A stretch of DNA of 22,654 nt from Deltaproteobacteria bacterium. Its GTDB lineage: Bacteria > Desulfobacterota > SM23-61. Of the stretch, positions 1-8,163 are shown piece after piece. The stretch covers positions 1-22,654 of the forward strand of contig JACRCA010000235.1 of NCBI GenBank assembly GCA_016234425.1. The letters run 5' to 3'. The translations under genes were made by a program, and so were the position numbers. The notes beneath the pieces were generated by a model. The model searched no databases, was not told the DNA's origin, and saw only the letters and a list, made by a program, of their open reading frames with translations. Numbering within the stretch: position 1 is the stretch's first letter; every line of letters begins with the position of its first letter.

Positions 1-8
1 CATGCATT

Positions 9-181
9 TATACACAAGGACATAAGTGCTCAACAATTTGTCATTCCGGGCTTGACTAAGCCTGCCCCGTACTTGATACGGGGGAATCCAGTGCATTCCT
101 GGATTCCCGCTCCCTGTTTTCGCAGGGACAAGCTTCGCGGGAATGACCTGCTTTGTGTTCATTAATGTCGTCATGTATAAT
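9..181 (+). repeat. MITE-like palindromic repeat, copy A
   Basis: The stretch 19-181 recurs at 22044-22206 in the same orientation with one mismatch (C at 98, T at 22123). Weaker similarity continues left to about position 9 and, with a 3-base indel, to position 1, so this copy may start outside the window. The two ends are imperfect inverted repeats: TTATACA plus GACAT on the left (8-28) match the reverse complement of 160-180 at 16 of 21 positions. The interior holds the GTCATTCC...GGGAATCCAG / CTGGATTCCC...GGGAATGAC pattern of REP-type intergenic elements. It encodes no transposase and no credible protein. It ends in TATAAT pointing toward the 3' end of the convergent NuoF-like gene. Confidence 0.85.
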
Positions 182-255
182 CCTTTGACATTTGGCCGGA
201 TAGGGAATAAAAATCTATATAATCCGCGTTCATCTGCGTCCCAAGATTCAGTGGT

Positions 256-3200
256 TCAGCGGCTCAGGTCACAGCGCAGGCAACGCTTGGACTCCTCCCG
301 GGCTCGCTCCTCGGTAAACCCGCATTCGATCTCTTTGAACGTCCTGCGTCGTTCCTCGGCTAACAGCAGGGGCATTTTTACTCTGGGACGCTCTTCCGGA
401 GCTTCCTCCAGCTCTACTGGCTTTGTCTCGGGCAGCAACTCGGCGCGGGCATCGATCATCTCCACCGGCGTCTTATCGCCGCGCAGGTATTTATCCACGG
501 CCATTGCCCCCCGACGGCCGGCGGCGATGGCCTGGATGACGTAAGTGGGGCCGGTTACAAAATCACCTCCCGCAAAAATGCCCGGAACATTGGTGGCTAA
601 ATTGTTAGCGTTAACCACCAGCGTCTCCCATTTTGTGCGCTCCAGCTTGCTGTCCGCTGGCAGGAAAGAAAGGTCTGGAGCCTGGCACACGGCAGGAATC
701 ACCGTATCCGCTTCCACGAAGAACTCCGTCCCGGCCAAGGGAACCGGCCTTCGCCTGCCACTCTCATCCACCTCCCCGAGCTCCATGCGAATGCACTCCA
801 GTCCCTTGACCCGCCCGTTGTCCCGCACAATCCGCGTGGGACTGACTAAGAAATGGATCTGCACCCCTTCCTCCACCGCCTCGTCATACTCCACTTCTGT
901 AACCTGCATCTCTCCCCGCGAACGCCGGTAATAGACATCCACTTCTTCTGCCCCCAGCCGAAGGGCTGTTCTGGAGGCGTCCAGAGCCGTGTTCCCCCCA
1001 CCGACCACCGCCACCCTTTTTCCTACGCTCACCCTTTTGCCCAGCTTTACGTCCCTTAGAAAGGACAATCCATAGAGTAATCCTTCTACTCCTTCTTCTT
1101 CGCCAGGAATCCCTACCCGCTGGCTTTTCTGCGTGCCGGCGGCGATGAAGACTGCCTGGTATCCCTCTTTGAGAATATCGTCGATGGAAAATTGAGTTCC
1201 GATGGGTTGGTTGTAACGAATCTCCACTCCCCGGGAAACGATATACTCAATCTCCTTCTGAATTACTTCCTTGGGCAGCCGGAAATCGGGTATGGCCACA
1301 GAAAGCATCCCCCCTCCCACGGGAAGGGCTTCAAAAACAGTCACCGGGTAGCCCAGGCGGGCCAAAAAATAAGCGCAGGTAAGGCCAGTGGGGCCAGCCC
1401 CGATGACCGCTACTTTCTGCGGCTTGGTCCTGGAAAATGGTTCGGGTTCCTCAGCCTCGCACTGAAAATACCAGTCCGCGGCAAAGCGTTTCAGAGAGCG
1501 GATGGCTACCGGGTCATCCAGCTCTCCCCGGCGGCACTTGACTTCGCAGGGGTGGTGGCAGATGCGCCCACAGATCGCCGGGAAAGGGTTGCGGTCGCGG
1601 ATCAACTCCGCTGCTTCGCTGTATCTGCCTTCAGCGATCAGGGCTACATAATGGGGAATGTCGATCCCTACCGGGCAGGTGTGGCGGCAGGGGGAAGTGA
1701 CCAGGGCTTCACAGACCGCTGCCGGGCAGCGCTTCTCCTTGATGTGGGCCTCATACTCCTCGGCGAAATACTGGAGAGTGGAGAGAACTGGTTTCGGACA
1801 GGTCTGCCCCAGGCCGCATAGGGAGGTATCCCGCACCACCTTCCCTACATCCCTGAGAATCTGCAGATCCCTCTCAGAACCCTCCCCGCGGGTGAGGCGC
1901 GTCAGGATATGGAGCATCTCCTTCGTCCCCAGGCGGCAGGGAGCGCACTTACCGCACGATTCCGACTGGGTGAAGCTCAGGAAAAAGCGGGCGATCTCCA
2001 CCATGCAGTTATTCTCATCCATCACCACCATTCCGCCCGAACCCATGATCGCCCCGATGGATTGCAATGACCCATAATCGATGGGCAGGTCCAGGTATCT
2101 TTCTGGAACGCATCCTCCGGAAGGCCCCCCCATCTGCACGGCTTTAAACCGCCGTCCCTTGGGTATTCCACCGCCGATGTCGAAGATCACCTGGCGCATG
2201 CTGATCCCGATGGGGACCTCCACCAATCCTGTGTTGTTCACCTTGCCGGCCAGGGAGAATATTTTCGTGCCCTTACTCTCCTCAGTGCCGATGCTAAAAT
2301 ACCAGTCCACCCCCTTTAAGATAATCGAGCGGATGTTAGCAAAGGTCTCCACGTTATTGATGTTCGTGGGTTTTCCGTCTAACCCAGATTGGGCAGGAAA
2401 GGGCGGCCGGGCCCGCGGCATTCCCCGCCGGCCTTCGATTGAAGCCATGAGAGCAGTCTCCTCGCCACAGACAAAAGCCCCTGCTCCTTCTTTCACCTCC
2501 ACCTCAAAGGCCAACTGGCTTCCCAAAATATTCTTGCCCAAAAGCCCCCTTTCCTCAGCCTGGCGGACTGCAGCTTTTACATGTTCTACCGCAATCGGAT
2601 ATTCTGCCCGCACGTAGACATATCCTTTCTCCGCCCCGATGGCATATGCCCCTACCAGCATCCCCTCCAGAACGCTATGGGGGTCGCCTTCCAAAACCGC
2701 CCGGTCCATAAAGGCCCCAGGGTCGCCCTCGTCTGCGTTACAGATTAAATATTTTGAAGATCCGGGCGAACTGCGGGCCAGACGCCACTTTCTGCCAGTG
2801 GGGAACCCTGCTCCACCCCTTCCCCGAAGCTTCGAACGCTCTACGGAATCGACCACCTGCTCTGGAGTCATCTCGCCCAGCACTTTGGCCAGGGCGGCGT
2901 ATCCATTGTTGAGGATGTAATGATCCATATTCAGCGGGTCGACCCTGCCGCAGTTTTCCAGGACATTTTTGACCTGGCCCGCGTAGAAGGGAATCTCCGC
3001 TGCTCGAGGAATCGGCCGACCCTGTCTCAAATCAAAATAGAGCAGGCGTTCGACGAGCTTCCCTTGCATGAGGGTCTGGGATACGATTTCAGGTACATCA
3101 TCGGGCATCACCTGCTGGTAGAATACGTCGTCAGGCTCCAGGACCATCACGGGCGCCCGGGCGCAGAATCCCTGACAACCTGTCTGGCGAATTTCCACCC

Positions 3201-3387
3201 GATCGTTCAGCCCTCGGCGTTCCACTTCCTTTATCAAGGCATCCCGCACTTCCATGGCCCCGTAAGCCCGGCAACCGGTCATGCAGATGCGCAAGCACCG
3301 CTTGCTGGGGTTTTGGTTCCGCCGCAAAAAATCTCTGTACTCTTTCAGTTCGCTAAGACTCGAAAATTTCATCCTTCCCTCATTCAT
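256..3387 (-). CDS. NuoF-like NADH-binding subunit fused to GltD/NfnB-like FAD oxidoreductase
   Basis: This is a 1043-residue cytosolic flavo-iron-sulfur protein. Residues 30-110 form a thioredoxin-like [2Fe-2S] domain (C35, C39, C71, C75). Residues 115-545 are NuoF-like: the GRGGAGFPTGRKW NADH/FMN motif at 188-201, NADEGDPGAF at 217-226, and the [4Fe-4S] site C478, C481, C484 with C524. Residues 560-1043 match the small subunit of glutamate synthase and NfnB: an N-terminal iron-sulfur region (C567, C571, C606, C610, C614, C618), an FAD Rossmann motif VIGAGPTG at 661-668, a second dinucleotide motif VVGGGNTA at 794-801, and a terminal CLRC. A single chain therefore carries an NADH/FMN site and a separate FAD/NAD(P)H site. 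It is the last gene of the operon. The ATG at 3387 overlaps the end of the NuoE gene; a second ATG at 3372, directly after GAGGGAAGG, may be the real start. Domain calls are firm. The overall reaction (NAD(P) reduction, transhydrogenation or electron bifurcation) is inferred. Confidence 0.93.
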   Translation of the reverse strand: MNEGRMKFSSLSELKEYRDFLRRNQNPSKRCLRICMTGCRAYGAMEVRDALIKEVERRGLNDRVEIRQTGCQGFCARAPVMVLEPDDVFYQQVMPDDVPEIVSQTLMQGKLVERLLYFDLRQGRPIPRAAEIPFYAGQVKNVLENCGRVDPLNMDHYILNNGYAALAKVLGEMTPEQVVDSVERSKLRGRGGAGFPTGRKWRLARSSPGSSKYLICNADEGDPGAFMDRAVLEGDPHSVLEGMLVGAYAIGAEKGYVYVRAEYPIAVEHVKAAVRQAEERGLLGKNILGSQLAFEVEVKEGAGAFVCGEETALMASIEGRRGMPRARPPFPAQSGLDGKPTNINNVETFANIRSIILKGVDWYFSIGTEESKGTKIFSLAGKVNNTGLVEVPIGISMRQVIFDIGGGIPKGRRFKAVQMGGPSGGCVPERYLDLPIDYGSLQSIGAIMGSGGMVVMDENNCMVEIARFFLSFTQSESCGKCAPCRLGTKEMLHILTRLTRGEGSERDLQILRDVGKVVRDTSLCGLGQTCPKPVLSTLQYFAEEYEAHIKEKRCPAAVCEALVTSPCRHTCPVGIDIPHYVALIAEGRYSEAAELIRDRNPFPAICGRICHHPCEVKCRRGELDDPVAIRSLKRFAADWYFQCEAEEPEPFSRTKPQKVAVIGAGPTGLTCAYFLARLGYPVTVFEALPVGGGMLSVAIPDFRLPKEVIQKEIEYIVSRGVEIRYNQPIGTQFSIDDILKEGYQAVFIAAGTQKSQRVGIPGEEEGVEGLLYGLSFLRDVKLGKRVSVGKRVAVVGGGNTALDASRTALRLGAEEVDVYYRRSRGEMQVTEVEYDEAVEEGVQIHFLVSPTRIVRDNGRVKGLECIRMELGEVDESGRRRPVPLAGTEFFVEADTVIPAVCQAPDLSFLPADSKLERTKWETLVVNANNLATNVPGIFAGGDFVTGPTYVIQAIAAGRRGAMAVDKYLRGDKTPVEMIDARAELLPETKPVELEEAPEERPRVKMPLLLAEERRRTFKEIECGFTEERAREESKRCLRCDLSR

Positions 3388-3862
3388 ACTGTTTCAGGAT
3401 CGATCGCACTTTCGGCGGAACGAGCTTTCCGAAATAGCCTCGGTTGACCATCATCACCGGCGCCAAAAAGCAGGTTCCCAGACAGGCCACAGTTTCCAGG
3501 GTGAATTTAAAGTCCTCCGTGGTTCTTCCTTCCTCCACACCCAGGTGTTGTCTGACCATTTTGAGGATGGTCCTCCCGCCCCGGACATGACAGGCCGTTC
3601 CCCGGCACACCCGCACAATATTTCGTCCCCGGGGCTCCATGGAAAACTGGGCATAAAAAGAGATCACCCCCTGCACCTGGCTGGGAAAGAGGTTCAGGGC
3701 CTTGGCGATGGGTTCCACTGTCTGCCGCGGAATGTACCCCAATTCTTCCTGCACTCTTTGCAGCAGCGGAATCAGCCCCCACTTTTGGCCCTGAGACTCT
3801 GAGATAATTTTTTGCACCCGATTCAATTCTTCAGATGAAAGAGGACCTTTCTCGACTTTCAT
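3380..3862 (-). CDS. NuoE-like [2Fe-2S] subunit (24 kDa family)
   Basis: The 160-residue product has the usual NuoE/HydA-gamma architecture: an N-terminal helical part (LIPLLQRVQEELGYIP, VQGVISFYAQF) and a thioredoxin-like domain with the four cluster ligands in CRGTACHV (C-x4-C) and CLGTC (C-x3-C). In complex I and in NAD-dependent hydrogenases and formate dehydrogenases this subunit docks on NuoF and relays electrons to and from FMN. Its ATG follows the FdhA-like stop by three bases, and its TGA overlaps the first ATG of the NuoF fusion, so the three subunits are translationally coupled and probably form one complex. All ligands are intact and the length is normal. Confidence 0.95.
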   Translation of the reverse strand: MKVEKGPLSSEELNRVQKIISESQGQKWGLIPLLQRVQEELGYIPRQTVEPIAKALNLFPSQVQGVISFYAQFSMEPRGRNIVRVCRGTACHVRGGRTILKMVRQHLGVEEGRTTEDFKFTLETVACLGTCFLAPVMMVNRGYFGKLVPPKVRSILKQYE

Positions 3863-3865
3863 ACC

Positions 3866-6550
3866 TCATATCCTTTCAATCTTCACTTCCACTGTTTTTA
3901 TTCCCGGAAATTCTGCCTTTAGGTCAGAGGGAAAAGTAAGAAAGTCATAGACACTTTCATTGCCAGGGGAAACTGGAAGGAAAAGGGTTCCGGCCGGAAG
4001 GCCGCTATCCAGGCAGATGGAGAAGGCCATTTCTCTTTTTTTAGAATAAACTCTTACCAGGCCGCCCTCCTCCAGTCCCATCTTTCCGGCATCCTCGGGG
4101 TTCATCCTCAGGTTTCTTTGATGGCAGAATCCCATGAGTTTGGGCGACTTTGAGCTGCGCGTCCCGCTACCGAAGTGGAACAGGTTGGACCCCAAGATCA
4201 ATCGGAATGAGCCATCCGCCAATTTTCTTTCCGCCAGGCCAGCCCCTCTGACCTCAAAAAAGCGCCTCCTTCCCGAAGGAAACCCTTTCTCGGAAAGGTG
4301 GGGGCTGCCGGGGTGCTTTATACCAGTACATGGCCAGTACAGACTCTCTTTTTCCACTCGCTCATAGGTAATACCCCGATACATGGGGACAAGGTCATTG
4401 ATTTCTTCCAGGATCTCTCTCGGAGAGCTATATTTCTTGCTCAAACCCATTCGCCCGGAAAGCTCTACTAAGATTTTCCAGTCTGGCAGGCTTCCTTCCT
4501 TCGGGTCCTCGGCAGCCATCAGGCGTTGCACGCGGCGTTCAGCATTGGTCATTGTGCCTTCTTTTTCTGTAAAACTGCAGGCCGGAAGGACTACGTGAGC
4601 TGAGTTAGCCGTCTCTGTAAGAAAGAGATCCTGGACCACTAAGAAATCTAATCTTCCCAAACCTTCCCGAACATATGAGCTATCTGGGAAAGAACGGGCA
4701 GGATTTTCCCCCATGATATACATCCCCTGAATCTTTCCATCTCGGGCCGCGGCCATCATCTCCCATGCGGTCAACCCTTTTTGCCGGGGCAAAGGTTTCC
4801 CCCAGACATCTTCAAATCTCTTGCGCTCCCCCGCATCCTCTGGAGACTGATATCCTGGCAAGAATTCAGGCAGAGCCCCCATATCCCGGGCTCCCTGCCC
4901 ATTGTTTTCCTTTCCTAACGGAAAGAACCCCCCGCCTTTCAATCCGAAGCAATCCGTAAGCAAAGCCAGGTTGACCAGCGCATGGAGGACAGAGAGTTGG
5001 CCATCGCTCTGCCTGATTCCATTCCCGAAAACGATGGCCGCCGGACGGCCGGCAGCAAAATCTCTGGCTACGCCCTGAAGGAGGCTTTTATCAATCCCTG
5101 TTTCCCTCTCCACCCACTGGAGCCCGAAGGCCTTCATCTCTTCCAGAAATTTTTCCCACCCCTCCACCTTCTCCTCAATCCTTTGCCGGTCCCACAGCCC
5201 TTCATTTAGGATCGTGCGAATAAGACCCAAGATCAATGCTCCATCTGTGCCCCATCTTGGCCGCAGCCATGGGCGAGCAAAAGGAACTAACTTTGTCCAT
5301 CGGGGATCCACCAGGATTAGTTGGGCCTGCTTGAACCGCACGGCTCGCTTGATTTTGTATGCCATGATGGGAGCCGTTTCTTCGGGATTGGCGCCGATGA
5401 CCAGAATGCACCTGGATTCCTCCAGATTGGCGATGGGGCTGGTCATGGTTCCCCAGCCCAGTGCCGCGCCAAAAATTTGGGGCGAAGGAGGTCCGTGGAG
5501 ACGGCTGCCATTGTCGATGTTGTTCGTTCCTACAGCGGCCCTGGCCAACTTTTGGAAAAGGTAGTTCTCCTCATTGGTGCACTTGGAAGATCCGAGGAAG
5601 GCCAAAGCATCAGGCCCTCGCTGGCTGCGGACTCTCAGAAGCTCGCCGGCTACAAAGTCGAGGGCTTCTTCCGAGGAGCACTCAGCTAATTTTCCATCTC
5701 GGCGAATCAGAGGAGTTTTTAATCGTTCAGGACTGCGGGTGAATTCCCAGCCATAGCGCCCTTTGACACAAAGTGTCGCCTGATTTACCGAACTCCTCTT
5801 CCGGTCCGGCTCCACATCTACCAGGCCCAGGCCATTGGTTCCCAAACTGATCGCACACCCGCAAGAACAGTAGGGACAGACCGAAGGCACCCTGCTGAGG
5901 GCTGTTCCCAGAGATGGTTTGTCTTTTTCACTCAAAGCACCGGTGGGACAAAGGCTGACGCAGGTTCCACAGAACGTGCACTCCGACTCTTCCAGAGGCT
6001 GATCATGCAGGGTGGCAGGTTTGGCCTCGAACCCCCGCTGGAAATAGTCTATGGCCCCCTCCACCACCAGTTCGTGGTCTGCCCGGATGCATTTCCCGCA
6101 AAGGATGCATTTAGAAAGGTCTCGTTTGATAAACGGATTGACCTCCTGGGTTCCCGAATAACTGGGTAACTTATAAAGGTCCAGCAGGCCGATACCCAGT
6201 TCCGCGGCGATCAGCCGCAGTTGACAGCGATTTCCTTTATCGCAGAGGAGACAGGACTCGGGATGGCTGGCCAGCATTAATTTGACCACCATTCTCCTGG
6301 CCTCGAGGACTCTCGTAGAATCAGTGCAAATCACCATTCCCGGCGATATGGGGGCCACGCAAGAAGCCAGGAGGGCTCCCGATTTTTCTTCCTCCACCAG
6401 ACAGACCCGGCAGGCTCCGGCCGCAGTAAGATATTCGTCATGACAGAGAGTGGGAATGCGGATGCCCATCTCTCTGGCCAGCTCCAGGATGGTCATTCCG
6501 GCTCTGCCGCCGGCCGTCAATCCATTGATGGTCACAGTCACCGTGCTCAA
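3866..6550 (-). CDS. FdhA/NuoG-like iron-sulfur molybdopterin oxidoreductase subunit, active-site Cys/Sec absent
   Basis: This protein of about 894 residues (numbered from TTG 6550) resembles cytosolic NAD-linked formate dehydrogenase alpha subunits. In order it has a NuoG-type [2Fe-2S] domain (C36, C47, C50, C64), a His-ligated [4Fe-4S] site (H96, C100, C103, C109), a 2x[4Fe-4S] ferredoxin motif (C148, C151, C154, then D158 where Cys is usual; C191, C194, C197, C201), the molybdopterin-family [4Fe-4S] motif CPYCSCGC with a distal C261, and a full molybdopterin/dinucleotide-binding region. At the catalytic position formate dehydrogenases have Cys or Sec before HGP; here the text is SRLHGPP (L351, H352), with no Cys and no in-frame TGA. 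The catalytic Arg motif (RGQNNVQG) reads GKENNGQG near 546. True formate dehydrogenase activity is thus doubtful. The TTG at 6550 is preferred because GGGAGG lies seven bases upstream; an upstream in-frame TTG at 6565 lacks such a site. Confidence 0.9.
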   Translation of the reverse strand: MSTVTVTINGLTAGGRAGMTILELAREMGIRIPTLCHDEYLTAAGACRVCLVEEEKSGALLASCVAPISPGMVICTDSTRVLEARRMVVKLMLASHPESCLLCDKGNRCQLRLIAAELGIGLLDLYKLPSYSGTQEVNPFIKRDLSKCILCGKCIRADHELVVEGAIDYFQRGFEAKPATLHDQPLEESECTFCGTCVSLCPTGALSEKDKPSLGTALSRVPSVCPYCSCGCAISLGTNGLGLVDVEPDRKRSSVNQATLCVKGRYGWEFTRSPERLKTPLIRRDGKLAECSSEEALDFVAGELLRVRSQRGPDALAFLGSSKCTNEENYLFQKLARAAVGTNNIDNGSRLHGPPSPQIFGAALGWGTMTSPIANLEESRCILVIGANPEETAPIMAYKIKRAVRFKQAQLILVDPRWTKLVPFARPWLRPRWGTDGALILGLIRTILNEGLWDRQRIEEKVEGWEKFLEEMKAFGLQWVERETGIDKSLLQGVARDFAAGRPAAIVFGNGIRQSDGQLSVLHALVNLALLTDCFGLKGGGFFPLGKENNGQGARDMGALPEFLPGYQSPEDAGERKRFEDVWGKPLPRQKGLTAWEMMAAARDGKIQGMYIMGENPARSFPDSSYVREGLGRLDFLVVQDLFLTETANSAHVVLPACSFTEKEGTMTNAERRVQRLMAAEDPKEGSLPDWKILVELSGRMGLSKKYSSPREILEEINDLVPMYRGITYERVEKESLYWPCTGIKHPGSPHLSEKGFPSGRRRFFEVRGAGLAERKLADGSFRLILGSNLFHFGSGTRSSKSPKLMGFCHQRNLRMNPEDAGKMGLEEGGLVRVYSKKREMAFSICLDSGLPAGTLFLPVSPGNESVYDFLTFPSDLKAEFPGIKTVEVKIERI

Positions 6551-6598
6551 ACTTTTTCCTCCCAACAGTTCGATCCTGAGTGGTAATTTCCTCTGCGC

Positions 6599-7015
6599 TT
6601 AGCGAACCTTTTCCGGTGCTGGGAAAATAAATTTTTCTTTACTGCCTCTCTGAATGGCATTCTCCACCGCCAGTTTCAGCTCCTCGAGCCCGAAGGACTT
6701 CACATGGTAGTAAAAGACCCGCTGGTGGCGCACCTGCGATTCCAACTCTGGAGAATTCTCCTCCGCCGTGATGATGATGGGCAAATCCGGGTCGATCCCC
6801 TTGATCAGCGGAATGGCTTCATAACCTTTCATCTCCGGCATCTCCACGTCCAAGATCAGCACATCAATCTTCTCCTGCTGCAGGCAATGAAAGACTTCAT
6901 TCAACCCCAAGGCTTTCTCCACCCGATAGCCTTCCTTGTGGAGAAGGGCGCAGGTAACTTCCAAAGAATTTTTATCTCCATCGACCACCAGAACTTTTGC
7001 GGCTGGGAGTGCCAT
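6599..7015 (-). CDS. Stand-alone CheY-like response regulator receiver protein
   Basis: The 138-residue product is one receiver domain with no output domain. The acidic pocket is D12 and D14, the phospho-acceptor is D56 in LILDVEMPEMKG, T83 lies in IITAEE, and the conserved Lys is K106 in HVKSF. A short basic tail follows. It is the first gene after the sigma54 promoter at 7063-7078 and sits only 48 bases before the FdhA-like start, so it is cotranscribed with the redox complex. The ATG has AAAGGA six bases upstream. Such proteins act through protein contacts or as phosphorelay intermediates; the partner cannot be told from sequence. The PAS kinase at 16648-18603 is one candidate. Confidence 0.88.
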   Translation of the reverse strand: MALPAAKVLVVDGDKNSLEVTCALLHKEGYRVEKALGLNEVFHCLQQEKIDVLILDVEMPEMKGYEAIPLIKGIDPDLPIIITAEENSPELESQVRHQRVFYYHVKSFGLEELKLAVENAIQRGSKEKFIFPAPEKVR

Positions 7016-7062
7016 CGATATCCTTTCGTCAAGGCAAAAAAGGAAAATCCTTGGAATGAATC

Positions 7063-7078
7063 AGCAAGGCCCATGCCA
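7063..7078 (-). promoter_or_regulatory. sigma54 (-24/-12) promoter of the redox operon
   Basis: The minus strand reads TGGCATGGGCCTTGCT. Against the consensus TGGCACN5TTGCW it has the invariant GG and GC separated by exactly ten bases, plus the flanking TTGC. Transcription would begin near 7052, about 37 bases before the receiver gene's ATG at 7015. The rest of the 305-base gap (7016-7320) is AT-rich; I see no gene, clear terminator or tandem activator sites in it. An NtrC-family activator is encoded in the same window. Confidence 0.7.
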
Positions 7079-7320
7079 GCCTTCTGAAATCCCTGCCCTT
7101 CCCGAAAAAATTAAGAAGAACAAGGCATTTCAACCATTTCAATTAAGAATAATCTTCCAAGAGAAGTCTTTTGGGAAAAGTAGGAATGGGGAATTTTTCT
7201 ACAAAGATTGGACAACTTGTTAAAATTTTAGATGAAATTTGATATGGGAAATTATTGGACTAAATGGGGAAAATATTCCCAATGCCGGACCTCAGGCTTT
7301 CAATCTCCCGCCATTGCCGC

Positions 7321-8163
7321 TCAAGCAAGCCAGCGCTTTCTCCGTTTGTAATGTTTGACCTCCTTATAACTTTTTCGCGACCCCAATTCGCTCAGGCCCA
7401 GGTAAAACTCCTTGATGTCTTCGTTGTCACGAAGGGTACCAGCGTCGCCATCCAATACCAGGCGACCATTCTCCATGACGTAGCCGTAGCGGGCTACTTG
7501 CAGGGCCATGGCTGCATTCTGCTCCGCGAGCAGAATGGCCACCTTCTCTTCCTGGTTTAAGCGGATGACGATGTCGAAAATCTCTTGAACCAGCAAAGGG
7601 GCTAGACCCATGGAGGGCTCGTCTAAGAGCATCAGCTTGGGGCGAGCCATCAGGGCTCTGCCGATGACCACCATCTGCTGTTCACCCCCGGAGATGTAAC
7701 CTGTTTTCACGTCGCGGCGCTCAGCCAGCCTGGGAAAATAGCTATAAACCAGGTCCAGCTCCTTTCTAACTGAAGGGTCATTTCCCCTGCTGTAAGCGCC
7801 GGTAAGGAGGTCATCCTCCACGGTGAGGTGCTCGAATTTACGCCGCCCTTCCATTACCTGGACGATCCCCTTTCGGACCACTTCTGCAGCATCCTGGCGG
7901 TCGATGCGCTCCCCCAAGAATTCAATGAATCCCTTGGTTACTTCACCCCGTTCTGCTCTTAAGAGATTGGAAATGGCCTTGAGGGTTGTACTTTTGCCGG
8001 CCCCGTTGGCCCCGAGGAGGGCTACAAGACCCCCCCCGGGGACCTCCAGGGAGACCCCTTTCAGGACCAGAATGACATGCTCGTAGACGACCTCGATATT
8101 GTTGACCTTGAGCAAAGGTTCCCTTCCCCCTACATAACTCGTGCTCACTTTAGGGTGATGCAC
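7321..8163 (-). CDS. livF: Branched-chain amino acid-type ABC transporter ATPase (LivF-like)
   Basis: This is the cytosolic ATPase of a HAAT-family importer. It has Walker A GANGAGKST near residues 51-59, signature SGGEQQ, Walker B LMLLDEP, and the LivF-typical LLAEQN. A basic tail of about 25 residues (KSYKEVKHYKRRKRW) extends beyond the normal LivF end; from memory, similar tails occur in deltaproteobacterial homologues adjacent to acyl-CoA ligases. The listed GTG directly follows the stop of the binding-protein gene. A TTG at 8115, preceded by GGGGGAAGGG, would give a start more typical for LivF (LLKVNNIEVVYE), so the first 16 residues are uncertain. It is the last gene of the six-gene operon. 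Confidence 0.93.
   Translation of the reverse strand: MHHPKVSTSYVGGREPLLKVNNIEVVYEHVILVLKGVSLEVPGGGLVALLGANGAGKSTTLKAISNLLRAERGEVTKGFIEFLGERIDRQDAAEVVRKGIVQVMEGRRKFEHLTVEDDLLTGAYSRGNDPSVRKELDLVYSYFPRLAERRDVKTGYISGGEQQMVVIGRALMARPKLMLLDEPSMGLAPLLVQEIFDIVIRLNQEEKVAILLAEQNAAMALQVARYGYVMENGRLVLDGDAGTLRDNEDIKEFYLGLSELGSRKSYKEVKHYKRRKRWLA

Noticed and set aside
182..255. Possible terminator of the redox operon in the short gap before repeat copy A
   Set aside because: No stem followed by a T-tract was found on the minus strand.
143..3447. Several plus-strand open frames opposite the NuoF and NuoE genes
   Set aside because: They lie wholly in the shadow of genes with clear domains, have no recognisable motifs and arise from GC-rich codon use.
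5470..5510. Possible selenocysteine TGA in the FdhA-like gene
   Set aside because: The codons read Ser-Arg-Leu-His-Gly-Pro with CTC at the Mo-ligand place; no in-frame TGA exists.
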